From NCBI RefSeq assembly GCF_041224595.1, contig NZ_JBGFGN010000135.1, forward strand, positions 53,665 to 117,664: 64,000 nucleotides of DNA, in the 5' to 3' direction. Made by a program: the position numbers and the translations under genes. Origin of the DNA: Donghicola sp041224595 (GTDB lineage Bacteria; Pseudomonadota; Alphaproteobacteria; Rhodobacterales; Rhodobacteraceae). A model generated the notes under the pieces. It saw nothing but the letters and a program-made list of their open reading frames with translations, ran no database searches and had not been told where the DNA came from. Of the stretch, positions 41,241-50,110 are shown piece after piece (position 1 is the stretch's first letter; each line of letters begins with the position of its first letter).

Positions 41241-42272
41241 TTAGTCCTCCATCACGCCCTTGCGGCCCATGAGGCCCCGTGGACGGGTCAGCAGAATGAT
41301 GATGGCGACGACGTAGATAATGATCTGGTCGATACCGGGAATGATGGACTTGATCTCGTTCATCGAGGCAAAGCTCTCGAGAATGCCAAGCAGGAAGCCA
41401 GCTGCCACAGCGCCGGGCAAGGAACCCATGCCGCCGACAACCACAACAACGAAGGACAGCACGAGGAAGTCCATGCCCATGTGGTAGTTCGGGCTGTTGA
41501 TCGGTGCGTACATCACGCCAGCCAGACCGGCGACTGCCGCAGCGAGGCCGAACATGAAGGTGAAGCGCTTGTCGATATTGATGCCCAAGAGGCCAACGGT
41601 TTCGCGGTCTGCCATACCTGCGCGGACGACCATGCCAAACGTGGTGAACTGCAAGAAGCTGAACACGCCGCCGATGATCACAGCCGCAAAGCCAAAGTAG
41701 ATCAGACGCCAGTAAGGATAGATGATCGCGTTGGGATCAAAGCCGAGCAAAACGCCGAAATCAAAGCTACCACGGAACGCCTCGGGGGCGCCGGTGGGGA
41801 TCGGGTTCGCGCCGTAGAAATACTTGACGACCTCTTGCAGAACAATAGCGAGGCCAAAGGTCACAAGGATCTGGTCCGCGTGGGGACGCTTGTAGAAGTG
41901 CTTGATCAGGCCGCGTTCCATCGCGAAACCGACAAAGATCATCACCGGAATGGCGAACAGAATTGCCAAAGGCACGGACCAGTCGATGATCGAACCGCCC
42001 ATCTCGGGGCCGAACCATGCCTCGACATAGGGGACTTTGACCTTGAGCGGATTGCCAAGGAAGTCTGTCTGGGTGGCGTCAACCACTTCGTAGCTTAGGT
42101 TCAGGATACGCTGGAGTGTCACAGCGCAGAAGGCACCGATCATGAACAGCGCCCCGTGGGCAAAGTTCACAACGCCGAGTGTGCCGAAAATCAGCGTAAG
42201 CCCTAGCGCAATCAGCGCATAGGCCGAGCCCTTGTCGAGCCCGTTTAGGATTTGCAGTAGGATCGCGTCCAT
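41241..42272 (-). CDS. livH: Branched-chain amino acid-type ABC permease LivH
   Basis: A 343-residue LivH permease with LNGLDKGSAYALIALGLTLIFG, NFAHGALFMIGAF, GMADRETVGLLGIN, VGGMGSLPGAVAAGFLLGILE and the terminal LLTRPRGLMGRKG. Forms the membrane channel with LivM. It is preceded by two strong hairpins that separate it from the binding-protein gene. Confidence 0.93.
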   Translation of the reverse strand: MDAILLQILNGLDKGSAYALIALGLTLIFGTLGVVNFAHGALFMIGAFCAVTLQRILNLSYEVVDATQTDFLGNPLKVKVPYVEAWFGPEMGGSIIDWSVPLAILFAIPVMIFVGFAMERGLIKHFYKRPHADQILVTFGLAIVLQEVVKYFYGANPIPTGAPEAFRGSFDFGVLLGFDPNAIIYPYWRLIYFGFAAVIIGGVFSFLQFTTFGMVVRAGMADRETVGLLGINIDKRFTFMFGLAAAVAGLAGVMYAPINSPNYHMGMDFLVLSFVVVVVGGMGSLPGAVAAGFLLGILESFASMNEIKSIIPGIDQIIIYVVAIIILLTRPRGLMGRKGVMED

Positions 42273-42303
42273 GGTTCCGACCGTCTTCTCAATAGGATGC
42301 TAG

Positions 42304-42360
42304 GCCGGTCCGAGCGGTGTCGGACCGGCTGATCAACCGGCCAGCGCACAGGCTGGCCGG
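42304..42360. repeat. Tandem stem-loops between the binding protein gene and livH
   Basis: Two perfect hairpins: GCCGGTCCGA/TCGGACCGGC (42304-42329, six-base loop) and CCGGCCAGC/GCTGGCCGG (42337-42360, six-base loop). No T-run follows, so they are more likely mRNA 3'-stabilising or processing structures than terminators. Confidence 0.75.
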
Positions 42361-42378
42361 ACCGATTGTGGCGGGGGA

Positions 42379-43725
42379 TTATGCGCCCGGGTTACAGGTA
42401 CCCAGCGCACCACCCGCGAACATCGGGTGATCGGGTGCGTACTCGACCTGAGCGCGCGGCGTGACCTGAACAACCTCGAGAAGGTCGAACTCTGAGGTCG
42501 GGTTCTCTTTACCGCGCACAACCAGAACATCTTTGAAGCACTGGTGGTCTTCGGCGCGGTACAGGGTGGGACCGTTGCCCAGACCGTCGAATTCGAAGCC
42601 TTCGAGAGCTTCGGCAACGGCGCAGGGGTTGAACGAGCCAGCACGGGCGACAGCGTCTGCGTACAGGATGGTCTGGACGTAGCACGTGTGTGCGGCCTGC
42701 GACGGCGGGAAGCCGTACTTGGTGCCGAACGACTTGACGAATGCCTTGGAGCCTTCGTCCTGCAGCGACCAGTGCCAGTTGGTCGAACCTAGAATGCCCT
42801 TGATGTTTTCGCCTGCACCACGTGCCATCAGGCGCGAGAACAGGGGAACAACGATCTCGAAGTTCTTGTTGTTGATGGTCTTTTCGCGCAGGCCGAACTG
42901 AACGGCGTTGGTCAGCGAGTTCACCATGTTGCCGCCGTAGTGGTTCAGAACCAGCACGTCCGCACCCGAGTTCAGAACCGGTGCGATGTACGACGAGAAG
43001 TCAGTCGCGGCCAGCGGGGTCAGAACGTTGTTCACGGTCTCCCAGCCCAGAGCCTCGGTCGCGGCTGCGATCGATTCCTGCTGGGTCCAGCCCCAAGTGT
43101 AGTCTGCGGTCAGGTGGTAGGCTTTACGGTCGTTGCCGTAGACGTCTGCCAGCACCGGTGCCAGAGCTGCGCCCGACATGTAGCCGTTAAAGAAGTGACG
43201 GAAGCCGTTCGCCTTCTTGTCCTTGCCGGTGGTGTCGTTCGAGTGGGTCAGACCCGCCATGAAGATGACGCCAGCTTCCTGACACAGGCCCTGAACCGCA
43301 ATCGCCACACCCGAGGACGATCCGCCGGTGATCATGACAGCGCCGTCTTTTTCGATCATCGACTTGGCCGATGCGCGGGCTGCGTCCGATTTGGTCTGGG
43401 TGTCGCCAGTGACGTACTCGACCTTCTTGCCCAGAATGCCGTTCCCCTCGAGCGCCTTGGAGCTGAAGGTGGGCAGCATGCCGCCGTCGCCGCCACCGTT
43501 CAGGTGCTCGACTGCTAGCTCGTAGGCGCGCAGTTCGTCCGCGCCTTCGTCCGCATAGGGGCCGGTCTGGGGCACGTTGAAGCCCAGAGTGACGGTGGAC
43601 CCTGTGGGTGCGTTAGTGAAACCTTCGTGACCAGCTGCGCGCAGGTAAGTGGGCAGCATCAGGCCGCCGCCGGCAACCGCACCGGTCTTGAGCACGCCGC
43701 GGCGTGTCACATCCATCTTCGACAT
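42379..43725 (-). CDS. ABC transporter substrate-binding protein (HAAT family, Tat signal)
   Basis: A 448-residue periplasmic binding protein of the branched-chain amino acid/amide family. The N-terminus carries a twin-arginine signal (VTRRGVLKTGAVAGGG), so the protein is probably exported folded. Typical blocks: LGFNVPQTGPYADEGADELRAYELAVEHLNGGGDGGML (split), MITGGSSSGVAIAVQGLCQEAG and ADYTWGWTQQES. Substrate could be an amino acid, amide or related compound; it is not certain that it is leucine. GGGAGGAAATCC precedes ATG 43725. First gene of the SBP-livHMGF operon. Confidence 0.9.
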   Translation of the reverse strand: MSKMDVTRRGVLKTGAVAGGGLMLPTYLRAAGHEGFTNAPTGSTVTLGFNVPQTGPYADEGADELRAYELAVEHLNGGGDGGMLPTFSSKALEGNGILGKKVEYVTGDTQTKSDAARASAKSMIEKDGAVMITGGSSSGVAIAVQGLCQEAGVIFMAGLTHSNDTTGKDKKANGFRHFFNGYMSGAALAPVLADVYGNDRKAYHLTADYTWGWTQQESIAAATEALGWETVNNVLTPLAATDFSSYIAPVLNSGADVLVLNHYGGNMVNSLTNAVQFGLREKTINNKNFEIVVPLFSRLMARGAGENIKGILGSTNWHWSLQDEGSKAFVKSFGTKYGFPPSQAAHTCYVQTILYADAVARAGSFNPCAVAEALEGFEFDGLGNGPTLYRAEDHQCFKDVLVVRGKENPTSEFDLLEVVQVTPRAQVEYAPDHPMFAGGALGTCNPGA

Positions 43726-43814
43726 GGATTTCCTCCCAATTTTTGTAGGTGCTCGGTGGGGCTCCTCTTCCCCAGTCAAGCGGCACTCTCGTGCAAATAC
43801 AGTATCAGGCAGGG

Positions 43815-43842
43815 TTGTAAAATTTCGCAACAAGCCTGTTGC
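43815..43842. promoter_or_regulatory. Candidate operator(s) between the SBP gene and the XRE regulator
   Basis: TTGTAAAATTTCGCAA (43815-43830) is a 16-base near-palindrome (12 of 16 symmetric) and overlaps a perfect inverted repeat GCAACA-AGCC-TGTTGC (43827-43842). It lies 90-125 bases from both divergent genes. Binding by the adjacent XRE/ScfR-type protein is an inference. Confidence 0.45.
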
Positions 43843-43945
43843 TTGTAATGATAATTTTGTAAAGCTATACACAATGCAACTGCATACAGTGTAAAGATCT
43901 TTTCTTGCGACTGCAGAATGCCACTGAAAAGTAAGGGGAATTTTC

Positions 43946-45250
43946 ATGTCGCGCAGCGCCCTGACAGGAAGTCGGATCCGCGAACGCCGGAGCATGGTGG
44001 GGATGCGGCAGGCCGATCTTGCCCGCACAGTGGGAATTTCCGCGAGTTACCTCAATCTAATCGAGCACAATAGGCGGAGAATCGGCGGCAAACTCTTGAT
44101 GGACATCGCCGGCGCCTTGGAAATCGAACCCGCCGCTCTGAGCGAAGGGGCAGAGGCTCACTTGGTTGCCCGCTTGCGCGAAGCGGCCGCCGAGGGCGGC
44201 AAGCGCATCGAGATCGAACGCGTCGATGAATTTGCAGGGCGCTTCCCCGGGTGGGCCGAACTGGTGGTCGAAAAGCAGCGCCGCATCGCCGCACTAGAGC
44301 GCACGGTCGAGGTGTTGACCGACCGCCTGACCCACGATCCGTTCTTGTCCGCTGCATTGCATGATATTTTGACTGCGGTGGCGTCGATCCGGTCGACATC
44401 CTCGATTCTGGTCGAAACACCGGAACTCGAGCCGGAATGGCGGGGCCGTTTTCAGCGTAACATCAACGAGGATAGCCAGCGTTTGTCTGAAGCTTCGCGG
44501 TCCTTGGTGGGCTATCTGGATGGGGTGGATGATATCGACGCCAGTACCACGTCGCCCCAAGAAGAGCTCGAAGCGTTTCTGGCCAGTTTCGATTTCTACT
44601 TTCCGGAATTGGAAAACGCTGCACAGGATACAGATGTGCAGAGCATCTTGGCAGGTTCAGAGTTGTTGCGCTCTTCGTCTGCGCGTGCCTTGGCCGAGGG
44701 GCACCTCATTCAGTATTTGCGCGATGCAACCTTGGTTCCGCTTGCGCGTCTGCGCTCGGCGTTAGCATCTCACGGTTTGGAACCCGCAGCTCTAGCCGGA
44801 CATTTGGGTGTAGATTTGCCACTGTTGTTCAGACGGTTGGCCGCGCTACCCAAAGAGTTGGAGTATGGCCCGATTGGCCTTGTGGTCTGCGATGCCTCTG
44901 GCACGTTGATTTTTAGAAAACAGATTGAAGGATTTCCGCTCCCCCGTTTTGGCGCGGCCTGTCCGCTTTGGCCGCTGTTTCGCGCGCTGAGCCAGCCTAT
45001 GTTGCCGATGCAGGTAGATCTGGCGCAGGCGGGGCGCTCTGCTGGACATTTCCGCAGTTATTCAATTGCACAACCGGTCGGAGAGATCAGTTTCGGGAAA
45101 TCCATGAGATTCGAAGCAAGTATGCTGGTCATCCCCGATGATCCTGCGGTAGAATCCAACCAAGAACAGGTGGGTGTGAGTTGCCGTGTTTGTCCAAGCG
45201 CGACATGCGGTGCCCGAAGAGAGCCGTCGATTTTGGCAGAGGGGTTTTGA
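43946..45250 (+). CDS. XRE-family regulator with C-terminal DUF2083-type domain (ScfR-like)
   Basis: A 434-residue protein. The N-terminal HTH_3 spans residues about 8-62 (IRERRSMVGMRQADLARTVGISASYLNLIEHNRR, split). A histidine-kinase-like middle (VEVLTDRLTHDPFLSAALHDILTAVASIRSTSSIL, split) looks like a DHp helix without an ATPase domain. The long C-terminal region ends in CRVCPSATCGARREPSIL. This cysteine motif is typical of the short-chain fatty acyl-CoA regulator family. Such regulators bind acyl-CoA and control carboxylate metabolism. Target genes are not shown; candidates are the divergent liv operon and its own promoter. AAGGGGAA precedes the ATG. Confidence 0.85.
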   Translation: MSRSALTGSRIRERRSMVGMRQADLARTVGISASYLNLIEHNRRRIGGKLLMDIAGALEIEPAALSEGAEAHLVARLREAAAEGGKRIEIERVDEFAGRFPGWAELVVEKQRRIAALERTVEVLTDRLTHDPFLSAALHDILTAVASIRSTSSILVETPELEPEWRGRFQRNINEDSQRLSEASRSLVGYLDGVDDIDASTTSPQEELEAFLASFDFYFPELENAAQDTDVQSILAGSELLRSSSARALAEGHLIQYLRDATLVPLARLRSALASHGLEPAALAGHLGVDLPLLFRRLAALPKELEYGPIGLVVCDASGTLIFRKQIEGFPLPRFGAACPLWPLFRALSQPMLPMQVDLAQAGRSAGHFRSYSIAQPVGEISFGKSMRFEASMLVIPDDPAVESNQEQVGVSCRVCPSATCGARREPSILAEGF

Positions 45251-45316
45251 CATTTAATTGCGCAATGCGCGATACTCCCTGGATATAAGTGCCATATCCA
45301 GGGGAGGGGGTGAGGC

Positions 45317-45703
45317 ATGGGGAAGCGTGTACTGCTGATCGAAGATGAGCCAAACATCATCGAAGCGATCAGCTTTATTCTGTCGCGGGACGGATGGGAG
45401 GTGGACACCCACGCCAACGGGATCGATGCCGTTGACAAGGTGAAAGCCCGAGAACCGGATCTCGTGATCCTTGATGTTATGTTGCCGGGGCGTAGTGGCT
45501 TCGACATTCTACGAGAGTTGCGGGACCATCCGCCGACGGCGAATTTGCCAGTGCTGATGCTGACGGCGCGCGGTCAAACCAAAGACAAAGAGACAGCTGC
45601 GGCGCTCGGGGTCTCTCGGTTCATGACCAAGCCGTTTTCGAATGCAGAGGTGCTTGAGTCCGTGCGCGTGCTGGCATCGGGTGTCGAAGCACAGCACGGA
45701 TGA
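45317..45703 (+). CDS. Single-domain response regulator (receiver)
   Basis: A 128-residue receiver domain with no output domain. Acidic pocket at ED (9-10), phospho-acceptor Asp53 in ILDVMLPG, conserved Thr in LMLTARG and Lys in RFMTKPF. It probably takes phosphate from the histidine kinase encoded two genes downstream. The gene overlaps the next one by four bases (ATGA). GGAGGGGG precedes ATG 45317. Confidence 0.93.
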   Translation: MGKRVLLIEDEPNIIEAISFILSRDGWEVDTHANGIDAVDKVKAREPDLVILDVMLPGRSGFDILRELRDHPPTANLPVLMLTARGQTKDKETAAALGVSRFMTKPFSNAEVLESVRVLASGVEAQHG

Positions 45704-45963
45704 CACGGAAATCCGAAAACCCGATCTTTCTGGAGAGAGAGCGTTATAGACGCCGCCGTCTGATGGACGGCGCGCGCCTCTCGCCGGTTTTGGCGGCCTT
45801 CTTGTTTTTACTGCCCCTCATGTGGGGGGCCAGCGAACAGGTGCCGACAGCGAGCGTACTCATTTTCTTGTTCGGGGCATGGGCTGCCTTGATTGTGCTG
45901 ACGGCGATCCTGTCGCGACGATTGCGGAATGCGACGCGAGAAAATTGGCAGGAGCGGCCCTGA
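45700..45963 (+). CDS. Small membrane protein upstream of the symporter-kinase
   Basis: An 87-residue protein with a charged arginine-rich N-terminus (RERYRRRRLMDGARL) and two hydrophobic segments (about 30-45 and 52-68). This layout resembles the DUF485/DUF4212 small subunits that accompany sodium:solute symporters. The start overlaps the receiver gene (ATGA) and the stop overlaps the kinase start by one base (TGATG), so all three products should be made in fixed ratio. Function is inferred from position only. Confidence 0.8.
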   Translation: MTRKSENPIFLERERYRRRRLMDGARLSPVLAAFLFLLPLMWGASEQVPTASVLIFLFGAWAALIVLTAILSRRLRNATRENWQERP

Positions 45964-48647
45964 TGGGGATGGTAAACGTCCTTATTTCGGTATCGCTGGC
46001 CTATGTTTTCTTCCTGTTCATGGTCGCGTTCTTTGCGGATCGTGCCGCTGCGCGGGGGCGGTCCAAGTGGCTCCAGAGTCCGCTGATTTATACACTGTCG
46101 CTGTCGATCTATTGTACGGCATGGACCTTCTATGGCGCGGTTGGTTATGCGGCGCGGTCGGGGGTCGAATTCCTGACGATCTATCTAGGACCGTCTATCG
46201 TAATGATCGGGTGGTGGCTCATACTGCGGAAACTGGTGCGGATCGGGCGCAGCCAGCGTGTGACCTCGATTGCTGACCTGATTTCTTCGCGATTTGGCAA
46301 ATCCAATAGCTTGGCCGTTGTGGTGACAGTGATCGCAGTGGTTGGGACCACGCCATATATTGCCCTACAGTTGCAGTCGGTGACGTTGGCGCTGGACGCC
46401 TTTGCCGGCGATGCTGTGAGTCAGAGCGTTGGCGCATCGGCCACGTCATTGTGGCTGGCTGTGGGGTTGGCGCTGTTTACCGTTCTGTTCGGGACGCGCA
46501 ATTTGGATGCCAACGAACGTCACGATGGCGTTGTTATGGCAATTGCGGTCGAAGCTGTGGTGAAACTCGTTGCTCTGGTCTCGGTCGGTCTTTTCGTGAT
46601 CTGGGGGATCGGCGGTGGCGTCGGCCCGGTTTTGGAGCGCATTTCCCAATCAGACATCGCCCGATGGGATGTGTCGAGCGGACGTTGGATGGGGCTGATG
46701 TTTCTGTCCGCCGCAGCGCTGTTGACCCTGCCAAGAATGTTTCAGGTCATGGTCGTCGAGAACGAAGATGAACGGCATCTGGCGACAGCGAGTTGGGCGT
46801 TTCCCGCGTACTTGATCCTGATGAGTTTGTTTGTCGTCCCAATCGCGGTGATCGGCCTTGAGTACATGCCCGCAGGAGCAAACCCCGACCTTTTCGTTCT
46901 GACCCTGCCATTGGCAGAGGGCAAGAACACGCTCGCGATGCTCAGTTTCCTCGGGGGGTTTTCTTCAGCGACATCCATGGTGATTGTGGCTGCGATCGCG
47001 CTATCTACGATGGTTTCGAACCATATCGTGATGCCCATCTGGCTGTCTGCACAGGGATCTACGGCAATGGTGGCTGGCGATGTGCGCCATGTGGTGCTGT
47101 TGTCGCGTCGGCTGTCAATTATGGGGGTTCTGACGCTCGGGTATCTCTATCACCACACGACTGGCGGTGGCGAGGCTTTGGCCTCGATCGGGTTGATCAG
47201 TTTCGCTGGCGTTGCACAGACGTTACCAGCACTGATGGGCGGCATCTTTTGGCGCGGGGCGACCCGAGTTGGCGCCCTTCTGGGAATGGTGGTCGGCTTT
47301 GTTTTGTGGGCTTATACTCTATTCATGCCTAGCTTCGGCGCCGAAGTCTTTATGTCTCAGGCGTTTTTGGAGAATGGGCCCTACGGTATCACATGGCTGC
47401 GGCCCCAAGCTCTGTTCGGGATCGCGTCGGATGATCCGGTCATCCATTCAATCGTTTGGAGTATGTCGCTCAATACCATCACCTTCTTTGTTTTTTCTTT
47501 GCTCAGTTTTCCGACCCCATTGGAACGGCTTCAGGGTGCGCAGTTTGTGAATGTCTTTGACCATTCCGCGCGTCCCGGCGGATGGTCGCGGGGATTGGCC
47601 GAGGCCGAGGATCTGTTGGTGATGGCGCAGCGTATTCTTGGTCCCGCAGAGGCGCAGGCCCTGTTTCGTACCGAGGCGGTGAGCCAAGGCATTACGGGCT
47701 ATCTGCCTGAAACCACGCCCGAATTCCTGCAACGGCTGGAACGCGAAATGGCGGGGAGCGTGGGCGCAGCCACTGCACATGCGATGATTGGGCAGATATT
47801 GGGCCGTGCTTCGGTCACGGTCGAGGATCTGATGGCTGTGGCGGACGAAACCGCACAGATTATGGAGTATTCGAACCAGCTCGAAGCCAAGTCTGCAGAG
47901 CTGATCCGTACTGCTCGGCAGTTGCGTGCTGCAAACGAAAAGCTCACGCAGATGTCGGTTCAGAAGGACGCGTTTCTTTCGCAAATCAGCCACGAGTTGC
48001 GGACGCCCATGACCTCTATTCGGGCTTTCTCTGAAATTCTGCGTGAGGGCGGACTGGACGATGCAGCACTGGCGAAATACGCGGGAATTATTCATGACGA
48101 GGCCATTCGTCTGACCCGTCTGCTGGACGATCTGCTGGATCTAAGTGTTCTAGAGAATGGGCAGGTCAGCCTGAATGAAAAAGAGGGGCGGATTGGCGAG
48201 GTTCTGAATCAGGCCGTCGCTGCGGCGGGTACAGAAAATAGCCGTCTCCGGATCGTGCGGTCGCGCGTCCGCGAAGATTGGGTGATCTACACCGATCTGG
48301 ACCGGCTCTCTCAGGTCTTTATCAACTTGATTTCGAATGCGCTGAAGTACTGCGACACCCACCGTCCGCGCCTTGAAATCTCGGTCAGAGACCTTGATGA
48401 GGCCATTGCTATTGATTTCATCGACAATGGCAGTGGCATTCCGGCGGCCTCTCAGGATGTGATTTTCGAAAAGTTCTCGCGTGCCGGGAGTGATCAGGCC
48501 GCGGGAGGGGCAGGGCTTGGCCTTGCGATTTGCAAAGAGATTATGAACAGACTCGGCGGGACAGTCTCCTATTTGCCTGGGCAAGGCGGCGCAGCGTTTC
48601 GCGTGCTGCTGCCGAAAACTGTCTTACGTTCGGGACGTATTTCGTAA
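45963..48647 (+). CDS. Sodium:solute symporter-like sensor histidine kinase
   Basis: An 894-residue fusion. Residues about 1-500 are a sodium:solute symporter-like domain with about 12 hydrophobic segments (SIYCTAWTFYGAVGYAARSG, SQRVTSIADLISSRFGKS). A linker follows, then a DHp domain with the phospho-acceptor His near 677 (LSQISHELRTPMTS) and a HATPase with N box NLISNALKYCD, G1 DNGSGIPAA and G2 GAGLGLAICKE. This is the CbrA/CrbS architecture in which transport or binding of a solute is sensed by the kinase. The ligand is unknown. Partner is likely the adjacent single receiver. Confidence 0.93.
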   Translation: MGMVNVLISVSLAYVFFLFMVAFFADRAAARGRSKWLQSPLIYTLSLSIYCTAWTFYGAVGYAARSGVEFLTIYLGPSIVMIGWWLILRKLVRIGRSQRVTSIADLISSRFGKSNSLAVVVTVIAVVGTTPYIALQLQSVTLALDAFAGDAVSQSVGASATSLWLAVGLALFTVLFGTRNLDANERHDGVVMAIAVEAVVKLVALVSVGLFVIWGIGGGVGPVLERISQSDIARWDVSSGRWMGLMFLSAAALLTLPRMFQVMVVENEDERHLATASWAFPAYLILMSLFVVPIAVIGLEYMPAGANPDLFVLTLPLAEGKNTLAMLSFLGGFSSATSMVIVAAIALSTMVSNHIVMPIWLSAQGSTAMVAGDVRHVVLLSRRLSIMGVLTLGYLYHHTTGGGEALASIGLISFAGVAQTLPALMGGIFWRGATRVGALLGMVVGFVLWAYTLFMPSFGAEVFMSQAFLENGPYGITWLRPQALFGIASDDPVIHSIVWSMSLNTITFFVFSLLSFPTPLERLQGAQFVNVFDHSARPGGWSRGLAEAEDLLVMAQRILGPAEAQALFRTEAVSQGITGYLPETTPEFLQRLEREMAGSVGAATAHAMIGQILGRASVTVEDLMAVADETAQIMEYSNQLEAKSAELIRTARQLRAANEKLTQMSVQKDAFLSQISHELRTPMTSIRAFSEILREGGLDDAALAKYAGIIHDEAIRLTRLLDDLLDLSVLENGQVSLNEKEGRIGEVLNQAVAAAGTENSRLRIVRSRVREDWVIYTDLDRLSQVFINLISNALKYCDTHRPRLEISVRDLDEAIAIDFIDNGSGIPAASQDVIFEKFSRAGSDQAAGGAGLGLAICKEIMNRLGGTVSYLPGQGGAAFRVLLPKTVLRSGRIS

Positions 48648-48713
48648 CGCTTCGGTAATCATGATCAGGGTAGGGTCGGGTAAACCCTTCTGACCTGACC
48701 CACGCGGACCCCC

Positions 48714-49655
48714 ATGCCCGAAACTGCTCTGGAACGAAAAGTCCGATCCGGCCCCAAGCCAGCGGAAACGCTGGATCATTTCGCGCGGGCCTGCGAGGTG
48801 GGGATGGGCGCTGCGCTGAATTTTCCGGCGCTCGTCTCTGGGTCCGACCGAGGTGAGATCACGGCCCGAGATGCGGTCAGCATGATGGTCGAGGGCGGTT
48901 TGGTTTTGCTGCTTGACGGTCCAGAGGGGCGAATGGGTGCGATGATTTTTCCCCCAGAGCTTGGTGCAGGCATGATCGAGCTTTTGACCTTTGGCGTCCT
49001 GTCTCATCACCCGATCACACCGCGCGTTCCGACCACGACGGATGCTGCTGTGATCGAACCGGTTGTGCGTGAAGTTCTCAATCAGATGGCAGCACGTAGC
49101 GAAGACAGAACCGAGCCGATGCGCTTTGGTGCGTTGCTTTCGCCCCAGCACTTTGCCCGTGTGATGCCAGAGGGTGCACTGGATTTCTGGTCAGCACAGG
49201 TCTCGCTTTCGGCGGAACGGACAGGGCGTGTGTGGCTTCTGGAAACGCGTCCTGTGATCGAGGATGCGCTGCCTGACCCCGAGGTCGAAGCCAGATGGCG
49301 CGAGGAAATGACAGAGAGCGTGGCCGGCGCAGCCGTACGGCTTGATGTGGTTCTTGGGCCGTTACGGCTGGCGTTGGCGGATATCAACGCTTGGGATGTG
49401 GGGACCGTGCTTCCTCTGTCGATCGAGATGCTTGAGTCAGCGGAGGTGCGCGTAAATGGCGGCGAAGCCATGGGCGGCGGCCATGTCGGGCGTTTTGGCG
49501 GAATGCGGGCAGTGCGCCTTGTCTCGGACAAGGCGGCGACTGAAGAACTGGTCGCTGATCCGCTAGAAGCTTTGGCCGACCCGGGACTGCCCGCGCTGGC
49601 TGAAACAATCAGCCCAATAGAAAACGGAGAGGATGATCCCATCCCCCCCGTCTAA
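48714..49655 (+). CDS. FliM/FliN (SpoA-domain) family protein
   Basis: A 313-residue protein. A C-terminal SpoA/surface-presentation domain is visible at about residues 205-275 (AAVRLDVVLGPLRLALADINAWDVGTVLPL, split), preceded by a FliM-like middle (FARACEVGMGAALNFP, MIELLTFGVL). FliM and FliN form the flagellar C-ring switch that binds CheY-P. No other flagellar gene is in the window. It is 66 bases downstream of the symporter-kinase, on the same strand. Rhodobacterales carry FliM-like proteins of this sort; whether it acts in a motor is not known. The start has only a weak ribosome site. Confidence 0.75.
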   Translation: MPETALERKVRSGPKPAETLDHFARACEVGMGAALNFPALVSGSDRGEITARDAVSMMVEGGLVLLLDGPEGRMGAMIFPPELGAGMIELLTFGVLSHHPITPRVPTTTDAAVIEPVVREVLNQMAARSEDRTEPMRFGALLSPQHFARVMPEGALDFWSAQVSLSAERTGRVWLLETRPVIEDALPDPEVEARWREEMTESVAGAAVRLDVVLGPLRLALADINAWDVGTVLPLSIEMLESAEVRVNGGEAMGGGHVGRFGGMRAVRLVSDKAATEELVADPLEALADPGLPALAETISPIENGEDDPIPPV

Positions 49656-49672
49656 TTGTTTTTCACTGCGCC

Positions 49673-50107
49673 TTAGCCTTCTTCGGCTAGGAATTTGAGC
49701 TGAGGGCGCAATTGGCCGAGCGCATAGCCAGCTTTTTCTGTTGCTGCGAGAATGTCTTCGATCGACATCTCCTTGGCCATTGCAAAGCTCCACAGAACAG
49801 AGCACCGCGTACCGGACGCGCAGTAGGCTAGAACGGGGCCGGGGGCGGCCGCGAGCGTATCGTGATGGCGGGCGATGACCTCTGGGGTCATGGTGCTGTG
49901 CGTGACCGGATGGACATGGAATTCCAAACCGGCCTCTTCCGCCGCCTTGCCAATTTCCTCGGCCCAGAGCTGGGGCGGGTTCTCGGCGTCAGGCCTGTTG
50001 CAGATCAGAACCTTGTAGCCGGCATCCGCGATCGCGGGGATGTCGGCGGGTGTGATCTGGGGCGTGACAGAGTAAGTGGGTGTAATAACGCGGATATCCA
50101 TCCGCAT
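49673..50107 (-). CDS. DUF442/TIGR01244-type phosphatase- or sulfurtransferase-like protein
   Basis: A 144-residue protein with the tyrosine-phosphatase-like loop YCASGTRCSVLW (cysteine about residue 96). The N-terminal pattern is VTPQITPADIPAIADAGYKVLICNRPD. This is the domain found fused to, or next to, the BigR/Blh persulfide dioxygenases. In the cluster it probably handles sulfane sulfur. It is three bases downstream of the YeeE-half gene. ATG 50107 or ATG 50101 are equally plausible. Confidence 0.82.
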   Translation of the reverse strand: MRMDIRVITPTYSVTPQITPADIPAIADAGYKVLICNRPDAENPPQLWAEEIGKAAEEAGLEFHVHPVTHSTMTPEVIARHHDTLAAAPGPVLAYCASGTRCSVLWSFAMAKEMSIEDILAATEKAGYALGQLRPQLKFLAEEG

Positions 50108-50110
50108 GTC

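Noticed and set aside
41019..42098. 359-codon plus-strand frame
   Set aside because: Antisense to livM/livH; His/Asp-rich mirror of membrane helices.
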